64,000 bases of DNA from assembly GCA_937890835.1 (NCBI GenBank), contig CALADF010000031.1, positions 62,001 to 126,000 on the forward strand, given 5' to 3'. Below, piece by piece: positions 23,860 through 31,739 of the stretch. The notes under the pieces were generated by a model that saw only the letters and a program-made list of their open reading frames with translations, did no database searches and was not told where the DNA came from. How positions within the stretch are numbered: the stretch's first letter is position 1; each line of letters opens with the position of its first letter. The stretch comes from an uncultured bacterium. GTDB taxonomy: Bacteria > Actinomycetota > Coriobacteriia > Coriobacteriales > Eggerthellaceae. Position numbers and translations under genes: made by a program.

Positions 23860-25401
23860 TCAGGATCTGCGCTCACTCGCCTCTTTTTTCGCCTTCGCAA
23901 CCTCTAAGGAGATGAGCAGGGCCAATCGGTTGTCGGGGTCGTCGAGATCCGACACGATGAGCTGTTTGATCTTCTCGATGCGGTACATCACGGAGTTTCG
24001 GTGCATGAACAGCTCGGCCGACGTCTTCGACATGATGCGCTCGTTGCGGAGGTACGAATACAGCGTCTTGGCGAGGCTCGACCCCGTCTTCTCATCGTAG
24101 CGCTCGAGCGTGATGACGTCGCAGTGCTGCAGCAGGGGGTCTTCCATCTGCGACATCAGCGATGCGCGCAGGTGGGGGAGAAGGTAGGTGTGGTAATGGT
24201 GCAGCGTTTCGTCCGGCTTCGACCTCGAGCCGATCTGCAGGGCGGCGAAGGCCTGCTCGCAGTACGGTTCGATTCGCTCGATGTTTTCGAACACGTCGCT
24301 TACGCCGGCGTTCCAGCCGAACTGCTTGCAAAGCGATTCAAGTTGATCGAGGTCGCGCACGCCGCGGGCTTCGGATCGATTGAGGATGCTCACGACGCAG
24401 CTGCCGAACACAAGCGCTTTCGCGGGAAGAGCCCCTTCGATGACCTGCACTTGGACGTTGCCGGTGTCGCGCGCCTCTCGGGTTTGCTCGAGTTCGAATG
24501 CGAGGACCTGCAGCGGATCGTCGCCTTCCCAGGTAAAGAGCGTCAGCAGGCTGTCGACCTCCTCGCGGTCGAGCTTCTTGCCGCTCAGCAGGTCTTTGAG
24601 CGTCTGCTCGTGATGGCGTCCCGAAGCGGGGTAGGCTCGGTAATGATGTTCGACGAACAGCGTTATGAGGTTGCCGAGCTCCTCGAGCACGTCGATGTCG
24701 CAGGCTCTTTGGCTCGAGTTCGTCTCGATGACGAAGATGTGGCCGAAGACGCTTCCGTGGCAGAACACCGTCTTCGATACGAAGGGAATGCGATAGGTTG
24801 CGCTGTCTTCGAACAGCCATGCGTCGCGTCGCTTGTTTATTCGCTCGAGGTCGCCCGACTTCATCATGGAGGCGATGGCCTCGACGGGGTGCCTGCCGTG
24901 ATGCACTTGGTAGCGGTAGATGTCGCTTGAGGTGATGAGCGCCTGGTCGTCTCGTATGGTGATGGTGCGGAAGCTCGCGTCGCAGTAGTAGAAGGGGTTG
25001 TTGGTCACCTCGGAGAGGGTCTGCACGACGTTGTCGATGCTCTCCTTCCGCAGCAGAAGCTGCTGAACGTGCGTCGACCACGAGTTCATCAGGTCGAACA
25101 TGTCGAGCAGGTAATTCAGCACGTGGAGGGCGTCTATACGCTCTCGAATCCAGATAGCGGGCTTGCCCGCCGGCGGTTCGGCTTCGTTGATCCACACGAG
25201 TCCGGGCGCGTTCTCGATCAAGTTCTGATCGCCGTCTTCGTCGTCGCACACGACAAGCCAACCCGGCTTCGGCGAGACGAATCTGTTGCGATCGGCGTAG
25301 CGTGCCGTGGAGAAGCGCGCGGATCCGTTGCCGAGAACCTCGGGAGCTCTTCGACAGATCAGACCGAGCTTCTTCGTGATGAACCATAGCGATAGTTCCA
25401 T
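23860..25401 (-). CDS. PucR/CdaR-type helix-turn-helix transcriptional regulator
   Basis: The 513-residue protein ends with the PucR-type C-terminal HTH: SLAKTLYSYLRNERIMSKTS followed by AELFMHRNSVMYRIEKIKQL. The middle region (about 280-430) resembles the GGDEF-like linker domain of CdaR regulators, and the N-terminal half is a likely effector-sensing domain (SEVTNNPFYYCDASFRTITI resembles a GAF/PAS-like strand). The start is set at 25401, after GGGGGAAG; an in-frame upstream ATG at 25443 overlaps the palindromic operator. It is divergent from the corrinoid methyltransferase genes and probably controls them. The effector is unknown. Confidence 0.85.
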   Translation of the reverse strand: MELSLWFITKKLGLICRRAPEVLGNGSARFSTARYADRNRFVSPKPGWLVVCDDEDGDQNLIENAPGLVWINEAEPPAGKPAIWIRERIDALHVLNYLLDMFDLMNSWSTHVQQLLLRKESIDNVVQTLSEVTNNPFYYCDASFRTITIRDDQALITSSDIYRYQVHHGRHPVEAIASMMKSGDLERINKRRDAWLFEDSATYRIPFVSKTVFCHGSVFGHIFVIETNSSQRACDIDVLEELGNLITLFVEHHYRAYPASGRHHEQTLKDLLSGKKLDREEVDSLLTLFTWEGDDPLQVLAFELEQTREARDTGNVQVQVIEGALPAKALVFGSCVVSILNRSEARGVRDLDQLESLCKQFGWNAGVSDVFENIERIEPYCEQAFAALQIGSRSKPDETLHHYHTYLLPHLRASLMSQMEDPLLQHCDVITLERYDEKTGSSLAKTLYSYLRNERIMSKTSAELFMHRNSVMYRIEKIKQLIVSDLDDPDNRLALLISLEVAKAKKEASERRS

Positions 25402-25431
25402 TTTCTTCCCCCTTGTAAGCGTCGCACAAAC

Positions 25432-25445
25432 ACTTGTCGACAAGT
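25432..25445. promoter_or_regulatory. 14-bp perfect palindrome, candidate operator
   Basis: ACTTGTCGACAAGT lies in the 198-base divergent spacer, 30 bases upstream of the regulator start and 155 bases upstream of the URO-D gene. A symmetric site here suits binding by the neighbouring dimeric PucR-type protein. Confidence 0.6.
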
Positions 25446-25599
25446 ATGGGCATTTCGCATCGTGCCGAAGAGGACGAGGCTGTCTATACTCGAAAAAGCC
25501 TCAATTGCGCTTTGGCTGTATGATACCGCGCTTGCGCGGATCGGCTCAGGGCGCTTGCGCTGTCAAATGAGTCGGCAGATTCGACTGAGAGGAGCAGAT

Positions 25600-26589
25600 A
25601 TGCTGACGGAGAGGGAGAACCTCCTGGAGGTTATCCACAGGGGGAAACCTGAGCGCTTCGCGAACCAGTACGATGCGTTCAAGATGATCCGCAACCCCAT
25701 CCTCGCGCACCGCAACCAGGCGACGCGCGGCGAGATCAACAAGATCAACGACTGGGGCTGCACGGTTTCGTGGGAGGAGGGCCAGCCCGGCGCCTTCCCC
25801 GTGCACAAGCCCGGCACCATCGTGATGCCGGACGTCGAGGAGTGGCGCGAGACGGTCAAGGCGCCGAAGGCCGATTACGCCAAGATCGACTGGGAGCCGT
25901 TCATCGCCCAGGCCGAGGCGATCGACCGCAAGGAGCACTTCGTGACCGCGATGGAGCTTCCCGGCATCTTCGAGCTGTGCCATTACCTCGGCGAGATCAC
26001 CAACATCCTCATGGCCTTCTACGAGAGTCCCGAGGACCTGAAGGACCTCATCAAGTACATCACCGAGTGGAAGCTCACCATCGCCGAGGGCGTTTGCAAG
26101 TACATCAAGCCCGATGTCTTGTTCCATCATGACGACTGGGGCACCGACGTGTCCACGTTCGTCTCGCCCGAGATGTTCGAGGAGTTCTTCCTGCCCTCCT
26201 ATAAGGAGCTCTACGGCTACTACCACGACCACGGCGTCGACCTGGTCGTGCACCACTCCGACTCCTACGCCGCCACGCTCGTGCCCTACATGATCGACAT
26301 GGGCGTCAACATCTGGCAGGGCGTCATGCGAGTCAACGACATCCCCGCCCTCATCGAGAAGTACGGCGACAAGATCTCGTTCATGGGCGGCCTCGACAGC
26401 ACCGTCGTCGACGTGCCCAACTGGACCCCCGAGCTCATCCGCTCCGAGGTTGAGAAGACCTGCGAGCAGAACGGGCCTCTGAGCTTCATCCCCTGCGCGA
26501 CCCAGGGCCTGAACATCTCGACGTTCCCCGGTGTCTACGACACCATCCACGACGAGATCGACCGTTACAGCAAGATCTACTTCGCTTAA
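25600..26589 (+). CDS. URO-D family corrinoid methyltransferase (probable substrate:corrinoid step)
   Basis: This 329-residue protein belongs to the uroporphyrinogen-decarboxylase-like family that includes MtaA, MtbA, CmuA and vanillate methyltransferase MtvB. Seen: TERENLLEVIHRGKPERF at the N-terminus, HHDDWGTDVSTFVSPEMFEE near residue 175, a metal-site-like HHSDSY near 220, GGLDSTVVD near 265 and FIPCATQG near 300. The His/Cys residues fit a zinc site. It is adjacent to a corrinoid protein, not to haem genes, so a methyltransferase role is inferred rather than haem synthesis. GAGAGGAG precedes the ATG at 25600. The methyl donor is unknown; O-methyl aromatics or a methylated amine are possible. 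Confidence 0.85.
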   Translation: MLTERENLLEVIHRGKPERFANQYDAFKMIRNPILAHRNQATRGEINKINDWGCTVSWEEGQPGAFPVHKPGTIVMPDVEEWRETVKAPKADYAKIDWEPFIAQAEAIDRKEHFVTAMELPGIFELCHYLGEITNILMAFYESPEDLKDLIKYITEWKLTIAEGVCKYIKPDVLFHHDDWGTDVSTFVSPEMFEEFFLPSYKELYGYYHDHGVDLVVHHSDSYAATLVPYMIDMGVNIWQGVMRVNDIPALIEKYGDKISFMGGLDSTVVDVPNWTPELIRSEVEKTCEQNGPLSFIPCATQGLNISTFPGVYDTIHDEIDRYSKIYFA

Positions 26590-26639
26590 GCGAGCGAGAC
26601 GGCGCCGCCTCGCGACTGCGGCTTAGGCGCTGTCCGGCA

Positions 26640-26658
26640 TTCGTGCACTGTGCACGAA
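26640..26658. repeat. Perfect 8-bp inverted repeat between URO-D gene and riboswitch
   Basis: TTCGTGCA-CTG-TGCACGAA lies 51 bases after the URO-D stop. There is no T tract, so it may be an operator or an RNA-stabilising hairpin rather than a terminator. Confidence 0.6.
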
Positions 26659-26675
26659 CAACCTTGTCAACTTGG

Positions 26676-26803
26676 CATCATCGGTATGCGCCTGCGGGCG
26701 CAGGGCGGCGCGTCCGCCTCGGAGAATGCGGGTGGGAATCCCGCGCTAAGCCAGTAACCGTAAACGCGCTCGTGCGCAAAGTCGGATCGCCGAACTGATG
26801 AAG
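26676..26803 (+). promoter_or_regulatory. Candidate cobalamin (B12) riboswitch, short class
   Basis: The leader of the corrinoid-protein gene shows the cobalamin-riboswitch order of conserved pieces: GGT (26683-26685), GGAGAA (26721-26726), GGGTG..AATCCC (26730-26742), a CC-GTAACCGTAA stretch (26751-26763) comparable to the canonical CCGCAACTGTAA, then a B12-box-like AGTCGGATCGCC (26780-26791). CATCATC (26676-26682) can pair with GATGAAG (26797-26803) to close P1 at six of seven positions. At about 128 bases it lacks the large side domain, like short (class II) cobalamin riboswitches. The ribosome site GAAAGGA is only 19 bases beyond it. Assigned by eye, without a covariance model. Confidence 0.68.
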
Positions 26804-26836
26804 AGCCCTGGAGTCTTCACTGAAAGGAAAAGCATC

Positions 26837-27472
26837 ATGACCATCTTCGAAGAAATCTCCTCGGCTGTTCAGCGTGGCAAGCGCAAGGAGGTTGCGCCGC
26901 TCGTCGAGCAAGCGCTCGAGCAGGGCTGCGACCCCAACGAGATTCTCAACGAGGGCCTGATCAGCGCCATGAGCATCATCGGCGACAAGTTCAGCGCCAA
27001 TGAGATCTTCGTTCCCGAGATGCTCGTGGCCGCACGCGCGATGAGCGCCGGCACCAAGGTGCTCAAGCCGTATTTGTCCGAGGCCGGGGCGGAGCCGCTT
27101 GGCAAGGCCGTCATCGGCACCGTTCAGGGCGACATGCACGACATCGGCAAGAACCTCGTCCGTATGATGATCGAAGGCAAGGGCTTCGAGGTGGAGGACC
27201 TCGGCGTGGACGTGTCCCCCGAGCAGTTCGTCGATTACATTCAGAACAACGATGTCGACATCGTCTGCCTGTCCTCGCTGCTGACCACCACCATGCCCAA
27301 CATCGGCGTGACCATCAAGGCCATCGAGGAGGCAGGGCTGCGTGACAGCGTCAAGATCATGATCGGCGGTGCGCCCGTGACCCAGGCGTTCGCCGACGAA
27401 GTCGGCGCTGACGCCTACACTGCGGATGCCGGTTCCGCCGCCGTTCGTGCCGTCGAGCTCGTCAAGGCTTAA
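26837..27472 (+). CDS. Corrinoid protein of a methyltransferase system
   Basis: This 211-residue protein has an N-terminal B12-binding-2 cap (residues 1-85, EQALEQGCDPNEILNEGL, FVPEMLVAARAMSAG) and a cobalamin-binding Rossmann domain with the lower-ligand motif GDMHDIGKNLV near residue 100, SLLTTTMPNIG near 150 and GGAPV near 180. It carries the methyl group on cobalt between the two methyltransferases. GAAAGGA precedes the ATG at 26837; the longer open frame upstream overlaps the riboswitch end and is rejected. The gene sits between two URO-D-type genes and directly before a strong hairpin terminator. Confidence 0.94.
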   Translation: MTIFEEISSAVQRGKRKEVAPLVEQALEQGCDPNEILNEGLISAMSIIGDKFSANEIFVPEMLVAARAMSAGTKVLKPYLSEAGAEPLGKAVIGTVQGDMHDIGKNLVRMMIEGKGFEVEDLGVDVSPEQFVDYIQNNDVDIVCLSSLLTTTMPNIGVTIKAIEEAGLRDSVKIMIGGAPVTQAFADEVGADAYTADAGSAAVRAVELVKA

Positions 27473-27481
27473 ACAACGTTT

Positions 27482-27512
27482 CCGGGCCGGCATCTCGCCG
27501 GCCCGGTTTTTT
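27482..27512 (+). terminator. Intra-operon terminator after the corrinoid protein
   Basis: A perfect 9-bp stem (CCGGGCCGG / CCGGCCCGG, loop CATCTCG) is followed by six T, nine bases after the corrinoid-protein stop and 25 bases before the next start codon. Partial readthrough would make the corrinoid protein more abundant than the downstream enzyme. Confidence 0.92.
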
Positions 27513-27536
27513 ACCACTCAAGTAAGGAGATCGAAC

Positions 27537-28544
27537 ATGAACATGAAAACGTGGGCGGCGGACATCATCGCCGCTGACAGGAAGAAGGCCCTGCCCGTCA
27601 TTTCGTTCCCTGCGGTGCAGGACATGGGCATCACGGTCGCCGAGTTGATCAACTCGGCTGACAACCAGGCGCGCGCCATGAAGCTTATCGCCGACAAGCT
27701 CGATACCGCAGCCAGCGTCTCGTTCATGGATCTCTCCGTCGAGGCCGAGGCGTTCGGCAGCAAGATCGTCGTCTCCGACGAGGAGGTGCCCACCGTCGTC
27801 GGCTCGATCGTCGACGAGGACTCCGACCCCGACGATCTCGTCGTGCCCGAGGTGGGGGCGGGCCGTACGGGCCTCTACATCGAGGCCATCCGCGAGGTGT
27901 CGAAGCTCATCGACGACCGCCCCGTGCTCGCCGGCGCCATCGGCCCCTTCTCTTTGGCGGGACGTCTCATGGACGTGAACGAGGTCATGATCTTGTGCTA
28001 CGAGGAGCCTGAACTGGTTCACGCCGTGCTCGAGAAGGTGACGCAGTTCATCATCTCCTACGTCGCCGCCTTCAAGGAGGCGGGCGCGGACGGCGTCGTG
28101 CTCGCCGAGCCGCTCGCGGGCCTGCTCTCACCCGATCTGCTCGCCGAGTTCTCCACGCCTTACGTGCGTCGGATCGTGGAGGCGCATCAGGATGACGAGT
28201 TCAGCATCGTGTACCACAATTGCGGTTCGTCGGTTGTCGATGCGGCCGAGGCGGTCGCCGCGACGGGTGCGGCGGCCTTCCATTTCGGCAACGCCATCAA
28301 CATGGCCGACATCGTGCCGCTTATGCCTGAAGACGCGCTCGTGATGGGCAACGTCGACCCTGCGGGCGAGATCCGCAACGGGACGCCCGAGAGCGTGCGC
28401 GAGGCGACGCTTTCCGTGCTGGGCGCCTGCGCGAAGTACCCGAACTTCGTCATCTCCACCGGTTGCGACGTGCCCCCTATGTCTCCATGGGACAACATCA
28501 ACGCGTTCTTCGCTGCGGTCGAGGAGTTCTACGACGCGCGGTAG
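27537..28544 (+). CDS. MtaA/MtbA-like URO-D family methyltransferase
   Basis: This 335-residue member of the URO-D superfamily resembles methylcobamide:thiol methyltransferases. The zinc ligands expected in MtaA, H-x-C then a distant C, are visible as YHNCGSS (near residue 227) and STGCDVPP (near 310). Also seen are AGAIGPFSLAGRLMD near 125 and ADGVVLAEPLAGLLSP near 185. It probably takes the methyl group from the corrinoid protein to a thiol or another acceptor; coenzyme M is not usual in bacteria, so the acceptor is open. TAAGGAGA precedes the ATG. It ends an apparent three-gene module. Confidence 0.87.
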   Translation: MNMKTWAADIIAADRKKALPVISFPAVQDMGITVAELINSADNQARAMKLIADKLDTAASVSFMDLSVEAEAFGSKIVVSDEEVPTVVGSIVDEDSDPDDLVVPEVGAGRTGLYIEAIREVSKLIDDRPVLAGAIGPFSLAGRLMDVNEVMILCYEEPELVHAVLEKVTQFIISYVAAFKEAGADGVVLAEPLAGLLSPDLLAEFSTPYVRRIVEAHQDDEFSIVYHNCGSSVVDAAEAVAATGAAAFHFGNAINMADIVPLMPEDALVMGNVDPAGEIRNGTPESVREATLSVLGACAKYPNFVISTGCDVPPMSPWDNINAFFAAVEEFYDAR

Positions 28545-28599
28545 GGTGCAGGGGCGGTGTCGCCTTTGACTGCGCTGTGCTTCAGCTTGCTTTGAATGG

Positions 28600-28641
28600 A
28601 TCGCCGCATGCGGTTTCGCGCCGCCTGCGGCGATCTTTTTA
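28600..28641 (+). terminator. Terminator of the corrinoid methyltransferase module
   Basis: A perfect 10-bp stem (GATCGCCGCA 28600-28609 / TGCGGCGATC 28627-28636) is followed by five T. Confidence 0.93.
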
Positions 28642-28851
28642 TCCGTTCGCTTGCTCGACCTGCGTCTTTGCGAAGCGTCGCCATTTGCCTTCGCTCAATC
28701 CTCTTCCTTCGGCGCATTAAAGGAAGACGCGCGAACTTTATCTGCCTCTTTCGTCTCGGCATCGTGCTCGTATCCGCCCTGTTGGCGAACCCTTTCATCA
28801 TGACGGAGGGCGGCATCTCCGCGTGGTCCGATCTGTCGAGTGCTGCGCTCG

Positions 28852-28932
28852 CGCATGATCGCTCGCGAGACGAAGCACTGCATCTACGACAAGAACCTCG
28901 ACGAAGCGGACGGCACGCCCATCCCCGGTTAA
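28852..28932 (+). pseudogene. Remnant of an AGCS-family symporter (C-terminal tail only)
   Basis: Bases 28852-28932 read RMIARETKHCIYDKNLDEAD.. then TPIPG and a stop, closely resembling the C-terminus of the intact symporter at 20666-22090 (GMIARETKHYVYEDKLEEV, ending near EPIPV). Upstream in another frame, ISAWSDLSSAALA weakly resembles the last membrane segment, suggesting frameshifts or deletion. There is no start or ribosome site. The 28642-28850 stretch holds no other convincing gene. I read this as the decayed end of a second symporter copy. Confidence 0.6.
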
Positions 28933-28953
28933 GGGAAAACGATCCCTCCCCGT

Positions 28954-30252
28954 TTAGCGCCGCCCGCCCGTTTCGTGCACGTGCACGCCCTCCTCGGCGC
29001 AGCGGAGCGCGAGCGGGCGGTTCTCGCCTGCGGCCGCTTCGGCGGCCAGACGGTGCTTCAGCTCGACCCATTGTCCGAGCAGCGCTCGCACCTTCTTCTC
29101 GCCGGTGACGGCGGCGTCTTTCGGATACATTTCCGCTGCGATCTGCGCGACGCTCATGCCCTCCGCGAACATCTCCCGAACCCGAACGGTCGCTTCCTTC
29201 CGTCGCCGGTTCTTCGCCTTCGTCTTGCATTCCTCGCTGCAGAAGCGCCGCTTGATGCCGCGGTGCCCCGTGAGCGAGAACCCTTTGCCGCACACCTCGC
29301 ACAGCCCGATTTTCACCTGGCCGAGCTTGCGCGAGAAGCTGTACCACAGATAGCTCAGGTAGGTGTCGAACGTAAGGAAATCGTCCCCTTCGGACGAGCG
29401 GAACACATCGAGGGTGACTCCCTGCAAATGCAGCGAGATGATGGCGTGGATGAGCTTTTGGATGTGCTCCAGATCCGTTGCCTCGAGGCTCTCGGTGCCG
29501 ATGGAGAGCGCACCCGGCTTCGCAAGCAGGCCGATCGTGCCGTCGTCGATGGACGGCAGGTCGAGTAGGTCGACGTCGCCCCGGGCGGTGCGCAGCATGT
29601 CGCGCACCGCGTTCTCGTCGAAGAAGCACCGCAGCACCGCGAGGAAGTCGGCGGTGGTTATCTCGCTTTCGAACGACAGCAGCAGCGTCGCGAGGTATTC
29701 CCCGTCTTCGTCCTCGTCGCAGGCGATGAAGACGTACTCGTAGCTGTCGTCGCCGCCGAACTTGCGAAACCAGGGAAGCGACGGCATGTGGGAGACGTAA
29801 GAGCCCTCGACGCCGCCTGCAAGGGGGGAGGTGGCCGCCATGATGGAGAAGACGCTGCCGGTTTCGGTGTTGCGCACGACGGTTTTCGGCAGGATGTCGT
29901 CGATGGCTTCAAGGGGCAGGGTGCCGTTCACCGCCTGCTGCATGAGCACGGTGATGCGCGCCACTTCGGCGGCGTCCTGCCAGTCGGGAACGCTCTCACG
30001 CGTCGACCCGCCGAAGAGGGGCCCGCATCGGCGGGCGAGGTCTTCCACGCTGCCGGGCGCGATGACGGAGAGATCCTCGAGGCTCGGCGGAGGCTCGAGC
30101 GAGCGGGCGGCAAGGCGACTCGCCCGCGCGATGTCCTCGGGTGACTTGAACGTGAACTCGATGACCGGGTGCATCCCCTCTTCGCGCACGATGCGCGTGC
30201 GGGCGGTGGGGATCTGACCTTGGGGTGTTTTGATCTGATCGTGAAGCTGCAT
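28954..30252 (-). CDS. Zinc-finger protein resembling DUF6076
   Basis: This 432-residue soluble protein has a large uncharacterised N-terminal region and a C-terminal treble-clef-like zinc site, CEVCGKGF (near 350) with RRFCSEECKTKAK. A helical basic tail follows, containing a HTH-like segment (REMFAEGMSVAQIAAEMYP). The layout resembles the DUF6076 family. The start at 30252, 12 bases after the upstream gene's stop, lacks a clear ribosome site; the ATG at 30174, preceded by GAAGAGGGG, is a good alternative and would remove 26 residues. It is probably cotranscribed with the zinc-ribbon membrane protein upstream. Function unknown. Confidence 0.7.
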   Translation of the reverse strand: MQLHDQIKTPQGQIPTARTRIVREEGMHPVIEFTFKSPEDIARASRLAARSLEPPPSLEDLSVIAPGSVEDLARRCGPLFGGSTRESVPDWQDAAEVARITVLMQQAVNGTLPLEAIDDILPKTVVRNTETGSVFSIMAATSPLAGGVEGSYVSHMPSLPWFRKFGGDDSYEYVFIACDEDEDGEYLATLLLSFESEITTADFLAVLRCFFDENAVRDMLRTARGDVDLLDLPSIDDGTIGLLAKPGALSIGTESLEATDLEHIQKLIHAIISLHLQGVTLDVFRSSEGDDFLTFDTYLSYLWYSFSRKLGQVKIGLCEVCGKGFSLTGHRGIKRRFCSEECKTKAKNRRRKEATVRVREMFAEGMSVAQIAAEMYPKDAAVTGEKKVRALLGQWVELKHRLAAEAAAGENRPLALRCAEEGVHVHETGGRR

Positions 30253-30263
30253 GGCGCGCCCGA

Positions 30264-31739
30264 TCAGTTGCCCGTGCCCTGATTGCCCACAGCGCCGAAG
30301 ACCCGCTCGGCGGTCTCGGCGCCCTCCTTCGCCGCGAGCTCGTCTTTGGTCATCCAGGTTCTCACATAGGGGTCCGCGCCGGTCGCATCGGGGTTCTCCT
30401 CCAAATAGCTGAACTCCATCTCCCCGCTGATCACGTTGGTGCGGTAACCGCCGTTGGTGATGTGCATGCCCTGGACGATGGACTGCGCGAGCATGAGCGC
30501 CCTTCCGCTGTCGTCGGCAACCGCCCATTCCTCATCGGCGTGAAGGGCGTTGTCCGCGACGGCCTTAGAAGCCTGCTCTACCGGGCAGCAGCCGATGAAG
30601 CTTCGCACGTAGGCGGGCGTTGCGCCTTCGGAGGTCGGGGCGCCCTTCACGTCCATTTGGCAGAGGTACCAGCAATACTTCTCTCCGCCGATGGTGAGAA
30701 AGCCCACCCGCGCCGTGGTCGATCCCATCACTCCCTCCTCCTCGTCGCTGAACGTTGCGAGCGCGATGGGCAGGCCGCATGATTCAGCGAGGGCGGCAGC
30801 CTGCTCGTCGTCGAGCAGGGGGAGGGGAAGGTTGTTCACCAGCACGCAGTTGGGCATCGTGGAGTTGAGGAGATCGCCCTCGTCGATGGTGAAAGACGCC
30901 ATGTCGTAGTACAGCCCGATGCCGTGAGGGGGCATGACGTCCGCGCCGAACATGACCGAGGCTCCGTCGGCGGTCTCGTCGGCGGGCGTGGAGGCGTACG
31001 ACTTCGGGTAGTCTTGCACCTCGACGCTCACCCCGTCATCGCTCAAAGCGGTGAAGGGGGCCGTGTCGTCTGCGGCGCACCCCCAGAAGGCGCCGCTGTC
31101 GGGAGACGCGCCCATGACGGGGTTCGCCTCGTGCATCGCAAGTCCCTGGCTTTCGAGGAACGCGGGGATGTCGACGGGGTTTTCCATGGAGAGGATCTCC
31201 GCCAGCTGAAGGATGTGCTGCGGATTTCCCTGCGGTTGCGCGGGCTGCTCGTCGGCGACGTCAGCTGCCTGAGTCTCGCCTTCGTCCGTCGCGGGTTCCT
31301 GTTGCGACGCTTCGATCTGCGGAAGCACGACCTCGGTGTACACCCAAAACGCCGCGTAGGCGACGCCGGAGATCAGCGTGAGCGCAAGCGCTATCAGCAG
31401 CACGAGGGGAACGCGGCGACGGCTGCGGTGCTTGGTCGCTTCCACCGCCGCTTTGAGCGTGTCCGATCCGGGGTCCGTCGTCTCAGCAGGTGCATCGGGT
31501 GCGGAAGATGGAGCGCAGGTGGATTCGGCTTTCGCGTCGGTGGGCGCGGCGACATCCGGGCGCGTCGCGTTCGGGGCGTCTTCGGCGCCGGGCGCTGTCT
31601 TGGGGCGCTCCGCTGAGCAAGGCGCCGCCCCGTTCTCGTCGCGCCCTTCTTCCGGGCGGCTCTCGTCGATCGGCGCGCCGCACTTCGTGCAGAACCTCGC
31701 TTCTTCTTCCAACTTGCTGCCGCATTTCGCGCAGAACAT
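30264..31739 (-). CDS. Zinc-ribbon membrane protein with large extracytoplasmic domain
   Basis: The 491-residue protein starts with a zinc ribbon, MFCAKCGSKLEEEARFCTKC, followed by a disordered Ala/Pro/Glu-rich region (about 28-105). One membrane helix (PLVLLIALALTLISGVAYAA, about 111-130) comes next, and about 350 residues predicted outside follow. The external part begins with a Gln/Pro-rich spacer and contains several cysteines and no motif I recognise. Such zinc-ribbon/one-helix proteins are common in gut Actinobacteria and Firmicutes, with unknown roles. It is upstream of, and close to, the DUF6076-like gene, and divergent from another zinc-ribbon protein. Confidence 0.8.
   Translation of the reverse strand: MFCAKCGSKLEEEARFCTKCGAPIDESRPEEGRDENGAAPCSAERPKTAPGAEDAPNATRPDVAAPTDAKAESTCAPSSAPDAPAETTDPGSDTLKAAVEATKHRSRRRVPLVLLIALALTLISGVAYAAFWVYTEVVLPQIEASQQEPATDEGETQAADVADEQPAQPQGNPQHILQLAEILSMENPVDIPAFLESQGLAMHEANPVMGASPDSGAFWGCAADDTAPFTALSDDGVSVEVQDYPKSYASTPADETADGASVMFGADVMPPHGIGLYYDMASFTIDEGDLLNSTMPNCVLVNNLPLPLLDDEQAAALAESCGLPIALATFSDEEEGVMGSTTARVGFLTIGGEKYCWYLCQMDVKGAPTSEGATPAYVRSFIGCCPVEQASKAVADNALHADEEWAVADDSGRALMLAQSIVQGMHITNGGYRTNVISGEMEFSYLEENPDATGADPYVRTWMTKDELAAKEGAETAERVFGAVGNQGTGN

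Noticed and set aside
25600..26589. Uroporphyrinogen decarboxylase (HemE) of haem synthesis
   Set aside because: Neighbouring corrinoid protein and second URO-D protein, and the zinc-site-like HHSDSY/FIPCATQG motifs, point to a methyltransferase rather than a haem enzyme.
28596..29108. 170-codon plus-strand frame after the methyltransferase module
   Set aside because: It begins inside the terminator hairpin and runs into the antisense of the next gene; only the short AGCS-like tail in another frame is credible.
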